Part shown: positions 30,354-37,492 of the stretch, one piece after another
Numbering within the stretch: the first letter of the stretch is position 1
How the letters are laid out: each line of letters begins with the position of its first letter
Virus record (IMG/VR): IMGVR_UViG_3300007535_000001
Span: 1 to 37,590 of that record
DNA from: a virus
Direction: 5' to 3' (one strand)
DNA: 37,590 nt
Notes under the pieces: model-generated
Database searches by the model: none
What the model saw: the letters and a program-made list of their open reading frames with translations, nothing else
What the model was told of the DNA's origin: nothing
Program-made: the position numbers and the translations under genes

Positions 30354-30382
30354 ATATTATACTATTAATTTTAATTTGTCAA
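30354..30382 (-). promoter_or_regulatory. Sigma-70 promoter P2 of the small RNA
   Basis: Minus strand TTGACA (30382-30377, perfect consensus), 17-bp spacer, TAATAT (30359-30354); a TATAAT with 15-bp spacing overlaps. The -35 box abuts the stop of the 105-aa gene. Confidence 0.8.
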
Positions 30383-30700
30383 CTAGCCCATAGATGGATT
30401 GCTTGGGCTATATTTATATCTATATTCTTTTTCTAATAATCTTCTCTGTTTTAATACATTTTTATCTGTTGGTAAATACTTTTTATTGCTATTTAACTCT
30501 GCTCTTACTCTTTTGACACTTTCTTGAGTGGGCAACTCATATAAATCTAATAACCTAACCATTAAATTACCCTTGTCATCTCTTTTAAGGTATTTACTGT
30601 AATACTCAACCCATATAGAGTTAGTTAGTTTAATATCAGAGTTTCTAGTTTCAGGATATTTAGTTAAACAATGCTCTACTTTTTGTTTTAAGTTTCTCAT
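30383..30700 (-). CDS. Conserved phage hypothetical protein, 105 aa
   Basis: The pattern KYPETRNSDIKLTNSIWVEY and LPTQESVKRVRAELNSNKKY is common in small phage proteins near replication genes (NSD.xL...W.., then ESVxRxR), of unknown function; it may be a compact DNA-binding or accessory protein. No membrane segment. It follows a 144-bp spacer with a dyad and a weak promoter, so it may be separately controlled. TAG stop joins the P2 -35 box. Confidence 0.7.
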   Translation of the reverse strand: MRNLKQKVEHCLTKYPETRNSDIKLTNSIWVEYYSKYLKRDDKGNLMVRLLDLYELPTQESVKRVRAELNSNKKYLPTDKNVLKQRRLLEKEYRYKYSPSNPSMG

Positions 30701-30750
30701 ATTTTTGTTTATAGAATGATTTCTAAGAGTTATAATTTATTAAGATGTAT

Positions 30751-30780
30751 ATTTTATCATTATTGACATAAAAATTTAAC
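30751..30780 (-). promoter_or_regulatory. Possible weak promoter for the 105-aa gene
   Basis: Minus strand TTAAAT (30779-30774), 17 bp, TGA then TAAAAT (30756-30751), i.e. a poor -35 with an extended -10. It overlaps the left arm of the dyad at 30761-30810, which would suit a repressed promoter. Score is low without experiment. Confidence 0.3.
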
Positions 30781-30810
30781 TACGGCACTATAGAGTTAAA
30801 AATTTCAATA
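30761..30810. promoter_or_regulatory. Large imperfect dyad (candidate operator or origin element)
   Basis: The left arm TATTGACATAAAAATTTAACT and the right arm AGTTAAAAATTTCAATA are inverted copies (TATTGA outer, TTTAACT inner) around about 12 bp. It is in the longest non-coding spacer of the early region (30701-30844), which holds no gene. A binding site for the XRE regulator or the 242-aa protein is plausible. Confidence 0.5.
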
Positions 30811-30844
30811 TGTTAGTATTAAATCTATGAGTTAATTTTTAATA

Positions 30845-31360
30845 TTATCTCATCACTACATCTATTGGAACTCCTCTAACATATTTATCGCATACCCATC
30901 TATGTTGCTTTCCTGCTTCTATCATTTTAATTGTTTGTTTAGTTGAACACTCTACATCAAAAGCGCAATCATCTGAAACTTGACTCTGCCAATAATCATT
31001 GTACATAAATAATCCTCTATCAATACTATATACTGGATAGTTTCCTTTGTTGTTTGTAGCTAGAGGTTTGTGCCTTGACTCACAATAGCTAAGTTTTACT
31101 AAATAGTCTGCCCATTCACTTCTTCCTTCTTGTCTTGCTATTTGTCTTATTTGTTCTACTACACTCATTTCTCTTTCTTCGGCTTGAGGTAGTCCCCATT
31201 GTCTAGCTTCTGGAGCTTGTAGTTTATAAGGAGTAAATTGGCTTACAATTCCCACTATTAAGATAAACCATAATAATCTTTTTAAATCTCTCTTAGCTTT
31301 TCTGCCATTATGGTATCTTTTAAGTCCTTTAGATATCTTTTTTTTAGTTTTGTTATTCAT
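30845..31360 (-). CDS. Membrane-anchored lytic transglycosylase (SLT-like), 171 aa
   Basis: A basic N terminus is followed by a membrane segment (RLLWFILIVGIVSQFTPYKL, about 28-47). The domain after residue 65 shows the SLT pattern: KLSYCESRHKPLATNNKG (catalytic Glu94), then SIDRGLFMYNDYW (113-125), where lysozyme-type enzymes have GxxQINxxxW. Four cysteines (93, 132, 138, 157) could make disulfides outside the cytoplasm. It cleaves peptidoglycan, but its place in the early run, far from the M23 endolysin, is unusual and suggests wall remodelling, secretion or exclusion rather than late lysis. Confidence 0.78.
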   Translation of the reverse strand: MNNKTKKKISKGLKRYHNGRKAKRDLKRLLWFILIVGIVSQFTPYKLQAPEARQWGLPQAEEREMSVVEQIRQIARQEGRSEWADYLVKLSYCESRHKPLATNNKGNYPVYSIDRGLFMYNDYWQSQVSDDCAFDVECSTKQTIKMIEAGKQHRWVCDKYVRGVPIDVVMR

Positions 31361-31361
31361 A

Positions 31362-31580
31362 TTATCTAATTTTTAAGTTATTTAATTCATCCAGTGTTCC
31401 TTTAAATTGTGGGATTTCTTCAACTGGTTCTTCTATATCTAATTCTTTTAATAGTTCTTCTAACTCTTCTATTTTTTCAAGAGCATCTATGGCAGTTTCA
31501 GCTCTTTCTTCTTGAAAGCCAGCTTCTCTGCCATTCCACTCTCCTACGATTTTATTTAGTTGTTGTTTTAAGTTTTTCAT
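31362..31580 (-). CDS. Small acidic coiled-coil protein, 72 aa
   Basis: Acidic heptad-type helices (AETAIDALEKIEELEELLKE) with PVEEIPQFKGTLDELNNL at the end. No membrane segment. It starts 1 nt after the 67-aa gene stop and ends 1 nt before the transglycosylase start. Function unknown; early small acidic proteins often target host enzymes. Confidence 0.65.
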   Translation of the reverse strand: MKNLKQQLNKIVGEWNGREAGFQEERAETAIDALEKIEELEELLKELDIEEPVEEIPQFKGTLDELNNLKIR

Positions 31581-31581
31581 A

Positions 31582-31785
31582 TTATTTATTATTTAATTCA
31601 CATTTTGTTATTTCTTCAATGTGTTTATCTAATATATATTTCGCATCTTCTAATTGTTTAACTGCTTTCTCCTCACTCATTCTTATAGTTCCTTTTTCAG
31701 CTAGATATAAATTAGTTTTAGAGTCCTTTAATTTTTCAATGAGATTTTTTAAAATGCTCATTTTATTAGTTTTGTTTCTTGGCAT
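31582..31785 (-). CDS. Small basic helical protein, 67 aa
   Basis: Begins MPRNKTNKMSILKNLIEKLK and is helical and charged throughout, without membrane segments. It follows the hairpin element at 31811-31860. TAACAAC lies just before its ATG. A start at Met9 (31761) is possible. Function unknown. Confidence 0.62.
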   Translation of the reverse strand: MPRNKTNKMSILKNLIEKLKDSKTNLYLAEKGTIRMSEEKAVKQLEDAKYILDKHIEEITKCELNNK

Positions 31786-31810
31786 ATAGTTGTTATTTAG
31801 AACCCATTAG

Positions 31811-31860
31811 TAAGGTGAGGCTATATCGCTAAGTGGTTGCTCTGCTTACACCCCACCTTA
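31811..31860 (-). ncRNA. Hairpin element in the early leader region
   Basis: On the minus strand TAAGGTGGGG pairs with CCTCACCTTA over 10 bp (one G-T), enclosing 30 nt with a further TAAG/CTTA stem. No T run follows, so it is not a terminator. It occupies the 86-bp gap between two early genes and may be an mRNA processing or stability site. It is much richer in G/C than its surroundings. It is too short inside for a tRNA. Confidence 0.45.
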
Positions 31861-31871
31861 TAAATAGGATG

Positions 31872-32111
31872 TTAATTTAATTCGTCGTAATCTTCCATTA
31901 AATTATCTTGTATCTCGTCGTTAATCTTTTCATCTATTAGCTCTTGCTTTTCTAATTCTATATCTCTTTTTTTTTCTTCTAGTTGTCTGTTAAATTTTCT
32001 CCAGTCTTTATCATCTCCTAGCAAGGCTACTTCGTTTTTTACTTCTGTTAATTGTAAATTGTTTTTGAAAGCTAACTGATAATAGTAAGCTGGTCTGATT
32101 TGATTTTTCAT
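31872..32111 (-). CDS. Hypothetical charged protein, 79 aa
   Basis: I chose ATG at 32111 (AACAAAAATATG, 7 nt after the previous stop) rather than 32138, which lies inside the 50-aa gene. The product starts MKNQIRPAYYYQLAFKNN and continues as a charged helix (FNRQLEEKKRDIELEKQELI) with an acidic end. No family recognised. Second gene after promoter P1. Confidence 0.65.
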   Translation of the reverse strand: MKNQIRPAYYYQLAFKNNLQLTEVKNEVALLGDDKDWRKFNRQLEEKKRDIELEKQELIDEKINDEIQDNLMEDYDELN

Positions 32112-32118
32112 ATTTTTG

Positions 32119-32271
32119 TTATTTAATATTATTTTCATTTTGTAGTTCTAGCTCTAGACTTACTAACTCATTTACTAAGTCCATCTCTGAACTTCCTAAT
32201 TCTTTCTCTAGTGCTTTTTGTGTTTTTACAATCTTTTTTTGTAGTTGTTGTAATTTTTTTTGTTTAGTCAT
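32119..32271 (-). CDS. Small coiled-coil protein, 50 aa, first early gene
   Basis: ATG at 32271, TAA at 32121-32119. The product starts MTKQKKLQQLQKKIVKTQKA and ends with LVSLELELQNENNIK, a single amphipathic coiled coil. It is the first frame after promoter P1, with TAACAACA 5 nt before the ATG, which supports it as a real gene despite its size. Early phage proteins of this type often bind host factors. Confidence 0.68.
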   Translation of the reverse strand: MTKQKKLQQLQKKIVKTQKALEKELGSSEMDLVNELVSLELELQNENNIK

Positions 32272-32276
32272 ATTGT

Positions 32277-32284
32277 TGTTGTTA
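32277..32284 (-). promoter_or_regulatory. TAACAACA motif 5 nt before the first early ATG
   Basis: The minus strand reads TTAACAACA, ACAAT, ATG in the leader of the P1 transcript. Motif and spacing equal those before the annealing protein and the 244-aa protein. Confidence 0.6.
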
Positions 32285-32302
32285 ATTTCTTAATGTATTT
32301 AT

Positions 32303-32331
32303 ATTATATGTTAAATTAAACAAAAGGTCAA
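32303..32331 (-). promoter_or_regulatory. Sigma-70 promoter P1 of the early genes
   Basis: Minus strand TTGACC (32331-32326), 17-bp spacer, TATAAT (32308-32303). It lies in a 216-bp gene-free stretch (32272-32487) that holds this promoter and the late terminator and otherwise only A/T-rich DNA, which could also house the replication origin. Confidence 0.9.
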
Positions 32332-32422
32332 GCCCTATAAACCCCCTATTTTTATTACCTTTTATTAATGTTAATTTTTCAATTTTTCAAAAAAATAAAT
32401 TTTAAAAATTTCTAAGCCAAAC

Positions 32423-32444
32423 AAAAAAGGGAGATTTTACTCCC
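32423..32444 (-). terminator. Intrinsic terminator of the late operon
   Basis: Minus strand GGGAG, TAAAAT, CTCCC, then TTTTTT. It lies 44 bp after the endolysin stop and separates the late operon from P1. Confidence 0.85.
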
Positions 32445-32487
32445 CCAATTTTGCCAAATATATGAAAAAACGACCACATAAATTTAA

Positions 32488-33213
32488 CTAGCCAAGTCCT
32501 TGGACCGTTAATCTCTTGCCATCTAAATACTCTACTTTTTTTATTTGACTATAAATTTGATACATAGCTGGGTTCATTATTGCCTCTATATCCCAGCCTC
32601 CCCAAATTGCTGCGTTAATCTCTTCGTTATTAGGTAATCTCTTTAATCTTCTTGCTATATACAATGCTACTTTCATTTCATTAGCTAAATTTCTTTTAGC
32701 TGTTCTGTAATATCTATGATAACATCTTGATTTGTCGTAATCTTTTGCTCCTATACTAAAACCATTGTAGGCTTGTTTAAAATATGGAGCTGGATTAATA
32801 GCTCCTTTATAACCATTATTGTAATTTATAGTATTAAAGTTATTATTATCTAATCTCTTTAAACCAAAATGTAGATGTGGACCAGTGGTATATTTACCTG
32901 TATTACCAGTTAAACAAATCAAATCACCAGCTTTAACTATATCATCTTTTTTAACAAAATTCTTTTTATTGTGATAATAAATAGTTTTGTAGTGTTCCTT
33001 TTCATTTACTAAAGTTATTGATATACCACCATCGCCATCTCTACCAGCCCAGTAAACTTTTCCATCGTGAGAAGCATAACATTTAGTTCCTCTCTTAGCG
33101 GAAAAATCTACTCCGTTATGTCCATCTAATCCTAACTTCTGATAAAAATCTACATAATTCATACCAAAAGGTTGTGTTAACCTAACTTGTTCTAAAGGTA
33201 TTCTTAAAAACAT
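32488..33213 (-). CDS. M23-family peptidase (endolysin or tail lysin), 241 aa
   Basis: HNGVDFSAKRG (His32, Asp36), IYYHNKKNF (His81) and TTGPHLHFGL (His113, His115) form the zinc site of LytM-type M23 endopeptidases that cut peptidoglycan cross-bridges. Residues about 150-241 are a basic domain (RCYHRYYRTAKRNLANEMKV) that may bind the wall. There is no signal peptide, so export needs a holin or virion delivery. It is the last gene of the late operon, following the giant tail protein, which fits either endolysin or tail lysin. Its ATG overlaps the stop of the -1 extension of that tail gene. Confidence 0.88.
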   Translation of the reverse strand: MFLRIPLEQVRLTQPFGMNYVDFYQKLGLDGHNGVDFSAKRGTKCYASHDGKVYWAGRDGDGGISITLVNEKEHYKTIYYHNKKNFVKKDDIVKAGDLICLTGNTGKYTTGPHLHFGLKRLDNNNFNTINYNNGYKGAINPAPYFKQAYNGFSIGAKDYDKSRCYHRYYRTAKRNLANEMKVALYIARRLKRLPNNEEINAAIWGGWDIEAIMNPAMYQIYSQIKKVEYLDGKRLTVQGLG

Positions 33214-33328
33214 ATTTTATAAATTAATAATAATAAACCACCTAAAAATAAAATGTAATATGATATAGCTATAAAAATAATTAAATCCTTTTTACTAAGA
33301 CTATATTTATCGTAGCAATTATTTTTTT
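33204..33328 (-). other. -1 frame extension of the tail protein with a membrane segment
   Basis: At GAG AAA AAA ATA ATT (seven A at 33328-33322) the -1 frame stays open for 39 more codons to TAA at 33206-33204 and carries a hydrophobic helix (LIIFIAISYYILFLGGLLLL) with lysines on both sides. It has no ATG, GTG or TTG of its own, exactly fills the 67-bp gap before the endolysin, and overlaps its start by 10 nt. It would make a 1429-aa membrane-ended form. Frameshift, transcript slippage or a one-base assembly error would explain it. Confidence 0.55.
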
Positions 33329-36300
33329 CTCTTTTTCAATTATTTTGTTATCAATAATTAAACTAGTCTTTATTATATTTAAATCTTCTTCTTCTTTTAT
33401 TCTATTAAATTCTAGTTTGTTTGATATTATATTAACTTCTATTTCAATATAATTTCCTTTAAATTCACTGTATCCTGATAATTCAATATCTACATCATCT
33501 TCCTCTGCTTCTACACCAAATAAATCTAAGTCTTTTTCTGAGTTGTCGCTTAATTTACTAGTTAACTCAATATCTTTTTCTTCTACTGCTTTATCTTTTG
33601 AATTGATTTCAATATATTTCTCACTTGTCTTATCTACTTCACTGCTGATTTCTAAATTATTTTCCGTGTTAGCTTCTTCTTCTCCAATTAATTCAATATC
33701 TCTCTCACTTAATGTTTCAGGCTCTATACCTTCAAGCTCCATTCCTCTATTATCGCTTACTTCTTCTTTACCTGAAATCTCTATATCTTCTTCTTTTTGT
33801 ATTTCTTTTTTACCTGTAATATTTATTCCTCTATCATTATTAGCATCATTTTTACTATTTAATTCAATATTTCTATCACTACTAATATATTCTTCACTAC
33901 TAATCTCAATAGACTTATCTGAGTTTGTGTCTTCTTCGCTATTTATTTCAATATTACTATCGCTATCAATATCCTCTCTACCATTAATTTCTACATCTCT
34001 GTCATCTTGTGTTGTGTTTATACCGTGTAGCTCTATTCTTCTATCGCTAAACTCCCCACCGTCTACTGGTATTTCAACACCTCTCTCATCATTTTCATCA
34101 GCTTCTGTTTCCATTTCAAGATTTCTTTCATCGCTTGCTTCCTTGCTACCAGTAATATCTAAATTTTTCTCATCGCTTAAATCTTTATCACTACTTAATT
34201 CTATTAAATTCTCATCGCTAGTATCTTCTTTGCTATTAACTTCGATACTAATTTCTGAGTTAGTATCTTTTTCACTATTAACCTCTACTAAATTTTCATC
34301 AGTTGCGTCTTCGTTACCAGTAATATCTAAACTGTTTTCATCTCCTGCGTCTTCCTCAACTATAATCTCTATATCTCTATTAGTGTTAGTGTCTTTATCA
34401 CCAGTAATATCTATATTTCTTTCTGATTGCTCATCTGTGTATTGGCTTTCACCTATAAGCTCAATTCCTCTATTATCATCAATATCTTCTTTACCTGACA
34501 AATCAATATTTTTCTCATCGTTTATATCTTCCTTACCTGTAAGTTTAATATTCTTATCTGAATTTAAATCTTCCTCTACATTCAATTCAACATCTCTTTC
34601 TGAGTTATCACTTTCCTTAGCATTTATCTCAACTGAGCTTTCATCACTTGCCTCATCTTTACTAGTTAGCTCCAAGTTAGTATCGCTACTTGTGTTTTCC
34701 TTGCCTAATAACTCTAAGTTTCTATCGCTATTTGTATCAAGTTTTTCTTGTCCTTCAAGCTCTAAGTTAACACTACTATTGTCTATGTCTTTACCTATTA
34801 TTTCTAAATTAGTATCATTATTATTTTCTTCTTTACCAACTAATTCTAAATTAACATCTGAATTATCTCCAGCCTTACCATCTAATATTATATTACAATC
34901 ATTTGAAACATTATAAGCACCTGTTAAAATAATTTGTCTTTCATAATTATTAAAATCAATAGACGACAACTCTTGAACATTTATATTATTATCAACAAGA
35001 TAATCAATTATATCTTCAAAGTCGCTTGTTAGCCAGTCTTCTCCATCAACTAAAGTGTCAACTAATTTATGGAAATTAAGAATACAGACACCACCATTTT
35101 CTTCTGCTTGGTCAATCCAATTTTTAACCATTTCTTGTGTTGTCCATTTGTCTATTGAATGTCTATTAACAGAAGTGTTTGACACATAACTTAATGGCTG
35201 TATATACCCGTTAATATTAAAACCATACTTAAAATTGTGACTCAATAAACTTTCAAATATTTCATCATTAAATGCTCCGTTCGGGTAAGCATACAAATTA
35301 GAACCTAAATAATTATTTGTTTGTAAATAATTTTTTACACTATTAAAATGATTATTAAGTTGTTCTTCTGTTAAAGCTGTTAATATTCCCATTCTATGTC
35401 CACCAATACTCCAACCATTACTTGAAAAACTGTCTAACTGACTTTTAGTTATAAATCCACTTTCGCCAATATAATCTGGGTCAATAAATAATGTTCCTTT
35501 AAATCCAGCATCGTCCATTATAGCTTTAGATGGCATTAATTCTTCTTTACCATCATCAAAACATATACAAACAGCACTATTTGGAGATTTATGTATTGTA
35601 TCAACTACATTAATTTTCATTGATACTCTTTCGCTTCCATCATCTTGTAAAGTGATAAAAGCCATATCAAGTCTATTCAAATCAACATTCCCTTCAAACT
35701 CTGTCCCTGCTATTGGAACGACAACCTCTATCCATTCATCATTAGGAGCATTTATTAGTCTACTTTTAAAATTAATAATAAAACTATCACTAATACTCCA
35801 TAAGTCAGACGCAAATCTTAATGTTGCTTGATTAACAGCACTCCAATTTGAACACTTTACAAGAACTCTAATGTCTTTATTAACTAAATCTAATTCACTT
35901 CCAGTTAGTGTCTTATATATAGCTGACCGACTTGAACTTTGTGTTGTTATTACCAACGAGCCAATACCTTCTTTATAGTCAGTAGTTGACCAACTAAAAT
36001 CGCCTACATTGTCCCAATCGTCCCAATCATTTGCTATTACTCCAGTATTTTCTTTAGCTTCTATTGTATCATCGCTACTTAACTCTAAATTAATATCTGA
36101 ATTATCTGATAAATTACCTTCTATTTCTAAACCTCTTTCAGTATTACTACTATTTTTACCTGTAATTTCTAAATTAGTATCAGCATTACTATTTGCTTTA
36201 GCTGTTAACTCAATATTTCTTTCGTCGTCATCATCTGTTGATTGTGCTTGTCCTTCTAATTCAATTCCCCTTTCAGAATTACTTTCTTTTTCTCCTTCTA

Positions 36301-37492
36301 CTTCAATGTTTCTTTCATCGTTGTCATCAGTTCCACTACTTGCTTCTGTGTAAGTGGCATAAACTGAATATCTATTACTATCCTCACTTGCATCAGTAGG
36401 GTCTGGAGGTGGGCTAGTATAACTGTTAGAATTATCTAATAACCCATCTCCTGTATTACCACTATCATAAGCTATATCCATAGCCATTTCAGCATCCAAA
36501 TGTATCCAAGCATAATTCCCTCCACTTACAACTGTCGGTTTTGTAGTAAAACTTTGAGTATACCAATCAAAAGTTAAAGGACCACTGCCAGAAACTCTAC
36601 CAACTGCTCCATTTATTATTATTTCATAATTAGTTGCGTCTGTTATAAAACCCTCATAACCATAATGACCTCCAAAGTCCTCTTGAATATAACAACTTAT
36701 AGAGTCAACAGTTCCACCACTAGAAGGAGTTACTGTTCTAGCAAAAGCATCACTTAATCCATAAGTATAAGAACTACCAGCAGTAGTATAACCAAAAGTT
36801 GGGTCAACAACTATCGGATAAATACCTTTATCTAAAAACTCCTGTGGTATTTCAACAGTTAATATTTTTCCTTCAATTTTTAAAGAACCCCAAGTTTCGT
36901 TTCCTTCATTATCGTAAATCTTTGGTCTATAAATATGTCCAACCTTACCCACTTTATATTTTTCATTATCTCTTTTAGAACTATGATATACAGCGTATGA
37001 ACCAACAACATTTTCTGGTCTTATTTCTCTTTTTGCTTCTAATAAAGTTGGTATTGGTCGTTCGTCTTTTCCTTTTTCCTTTAGCTTTGTATTCTGTTTT
37101 TTAATTGTTTCTATCAACTCAAGAGCTTCATCATCTGAAATCTCAGGCTGATAGAAAAAATCAACTTCTTTTGTTTCTAAAGTAAACTCTAAAATATTTG
37201 ATTTAGGTTTTTCTTTTAAAACCACATCAAACTCAAAGCCGTCTTCTAATTCATAAAGTCTGGCATCGTGTTTTGGTTTTTTACTTACTACTTTTTCTTT
37301 CTCTTCTTTTGGACTATGCTTATAGTCATCTTTTAATCTTACAGAAACATTACATTCATTATCCCATTTTTCTATCTTAAATTGTGGTTTAAAATCTGGT
37401 TGCTTATCATCACCAACAACAACTCTTAACCTGTCATTAGAGTTATTATTTATAATCTTATCGTATGTAGTTTTATTTATCTTTTTTAACAT
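33281..37492 (-). CDS. Giant tail fibre/spike protein with polysaccharide deacetylase domain and 14-residue repeats, 1403 aa
   Basis: Parts in order: an N-terminal domain (1-385) with VGHIYRPKIYDNEGNETWG and IYPIVVDPTFGYT; six 14-residue repeats (388-475); a carbohydrate-binding-like jelly roll (476-635, FSWSTTDYKEGIGSLVI); a NodB/CE4 deacetylase domain (638-830); 35 more repeats (851-1341); and a 60-residue end. Deacetylase motifs: CICFDDGKE (motif 1), GGHRMGIL (motif 2, second His missing), YAYPNGAF (motif 3), ILNFHKLVD (motif 5). It probably removes acetyl groups from host surface glycan. It follows the 134-aa gene with a 7-nt overlap and precedes the endolysin. No signal peptide. Confidence 0.88.
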   Translation of the reverse strand: MLKKINKTTYDKIINNNSNDRLRVVVGDDKQPDFKPQFKIEKWDNECNVSVRLKDDYKHSPKEEKEKVVSKKPKHDARLYELEDGFEFDVVLKEKPKSNILEFTLETKEVDFFYQPEISDDEALELIETIKKQNTKLKEKGKDERPIPTLLEAKREIRPENVVGSYAVYHSSKRDNEKYKVGKVGHIYRPKIYDNEGNETWGSLKIEGKILTVEIPQEFLDKGIYPIVVDPTFGYTTAGSSYTYGLSDAFARTVTPSSGGTVDSISCYIQEDFGGHYGYEGFITDATNYEIIINGAVGRVSGSGPLTFDWYTQSFTTKPTVVSGGNYAWIHLDAEMAMDIAYDSGNTGDGLLDNSNSYTSPPPDPTDASEDSNRYSVYATYTEASSGTDDNDERNIEVEGEKESNSERGIELEGQAQSTDDDDERNIELTAKANSNADTNLEITGKNSSNTERGLEIEGNLSDNSDINLELSSDDTIEAKENTGVIANDWDDWDNVGDFSWSTTDYKEGIGSLVITTQSSSRSAIYKTLTGSELDLVNKDIRVLVKCSNWSAVNQATLRFASDLWSISDSFIINFKSRLINAPNDEWIEVVVPIAGTEFEGNVDLNRLDMAFITLQDDGSERVSMKINVVDTIHKSPNSAVCICFDDGKEELMPSKAIMDDAGFKGTLFIDPDYIGESGFITKSQLDSFSSNGWSIGGHRMGILTALTEEQLNNHFNSVKNYLQTNNYLGSNLYAYPNGAFNDEIFESLLSHNFKYGFNINGYIQPLSYVSNTSVNRHSIDKWTTQEMVKNWIDQAEENGGVCILNFHKLVDTLVDGEDWLTSDFEDIIDYLVDNNINVQELSSIDFNNYERQIILTGAYNVSNDCNIILDGKAGDNSDVNLELVGKEENNNDTNLEIIGKDIDNSSVNLELEGQEKLDTNSDRNLELLGKENTSSDTNLELTSKDEASDESSVEINAKESDNSERDVELNVEEDLNSDKNIKLTGKEDINDEKNIDLSGKEDIDDNRGIELIGESQYTDEQSERNIDITGDKDTNTNRDIEIIVEEDAGDENSLDITGNEDATDENLVEVNSEKDTNSEISIEVNSKEDTSDENLIELSSDKDLSDEKNLDITGSKEASDERNLEMETEADENDERGVEIPVDGGEFSDRRIELHGINTTQDDRDVEINGREDIDSDSNIEINSEEDTNSDKSIEISSEEYISSDRNIELNSKNDANNDRGINITGKKEIQKEEDIEISGKEEVSDNRGMELEGIEPETLSERDIELIGEEEANTENNLEISSEVDKTSEKYIEINSKDKAVEEKDIELTSKLSDNSEKDLDLFGVEAEEDDVDIELSGYSEFKGNYIEIEVNIISNKLEFNRIKEEEDLNIIKTSLIIDNKIIEKEKKIIATINIVLVKRI
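33470..34942 (-). repeat. Protein repeat block 2, about 35 copies of a 14-residue unit
   Basis: Each unit reads about NLEL.GKED.NSD. (residues 851-1341), with a hydrophobic-E-hydrophobic strand followed by a short acidic turn. Units are 14 residues (42 nt), sometimes 16. Copies are diverged at DNA level. The block is strongly acidic. Confidence 0.85.
36068..36331 (-). repeat. Protein repeat block 1, about 6 copies of the same 14-residue unit
   Basis: Residues 388-475 (NIEVEG, GIELEG, NIELTA, NLEITG, LEIEG, NLELSS cores) before the jelly roll and deacetylase domains, so the enzyme is placed between two repeat stalks. Confidence 0.82.

Noticed and set aside
30763-30796. Plus-strand promoter TTGACA with TATAGA
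   Set aside because: The spacing is 20 bp and no plus-strand gene follows; TTGACA is explained by the dyad arm.
31811-31860. Third tRNA
   Set aside because: Acceptor-like stem is present, but the inside is 30 nt without D, anticodon and T arms.
33543-34916. 457-aa plus-strand ORF opposite the repeat block
   Set aside because: It is the antisense of the 14-residue repeats; Ser/Leu-rich product repeated with the same 42-nt period. No promoter or start context; all convincing genes are on the minus strand.
33470-34942. CRISPR-like regular 42-nt periodicity
   Set aside because: The period comes from protein repeats in one long frame; units are diverged and there are no identical repeats separated by unique spacers.
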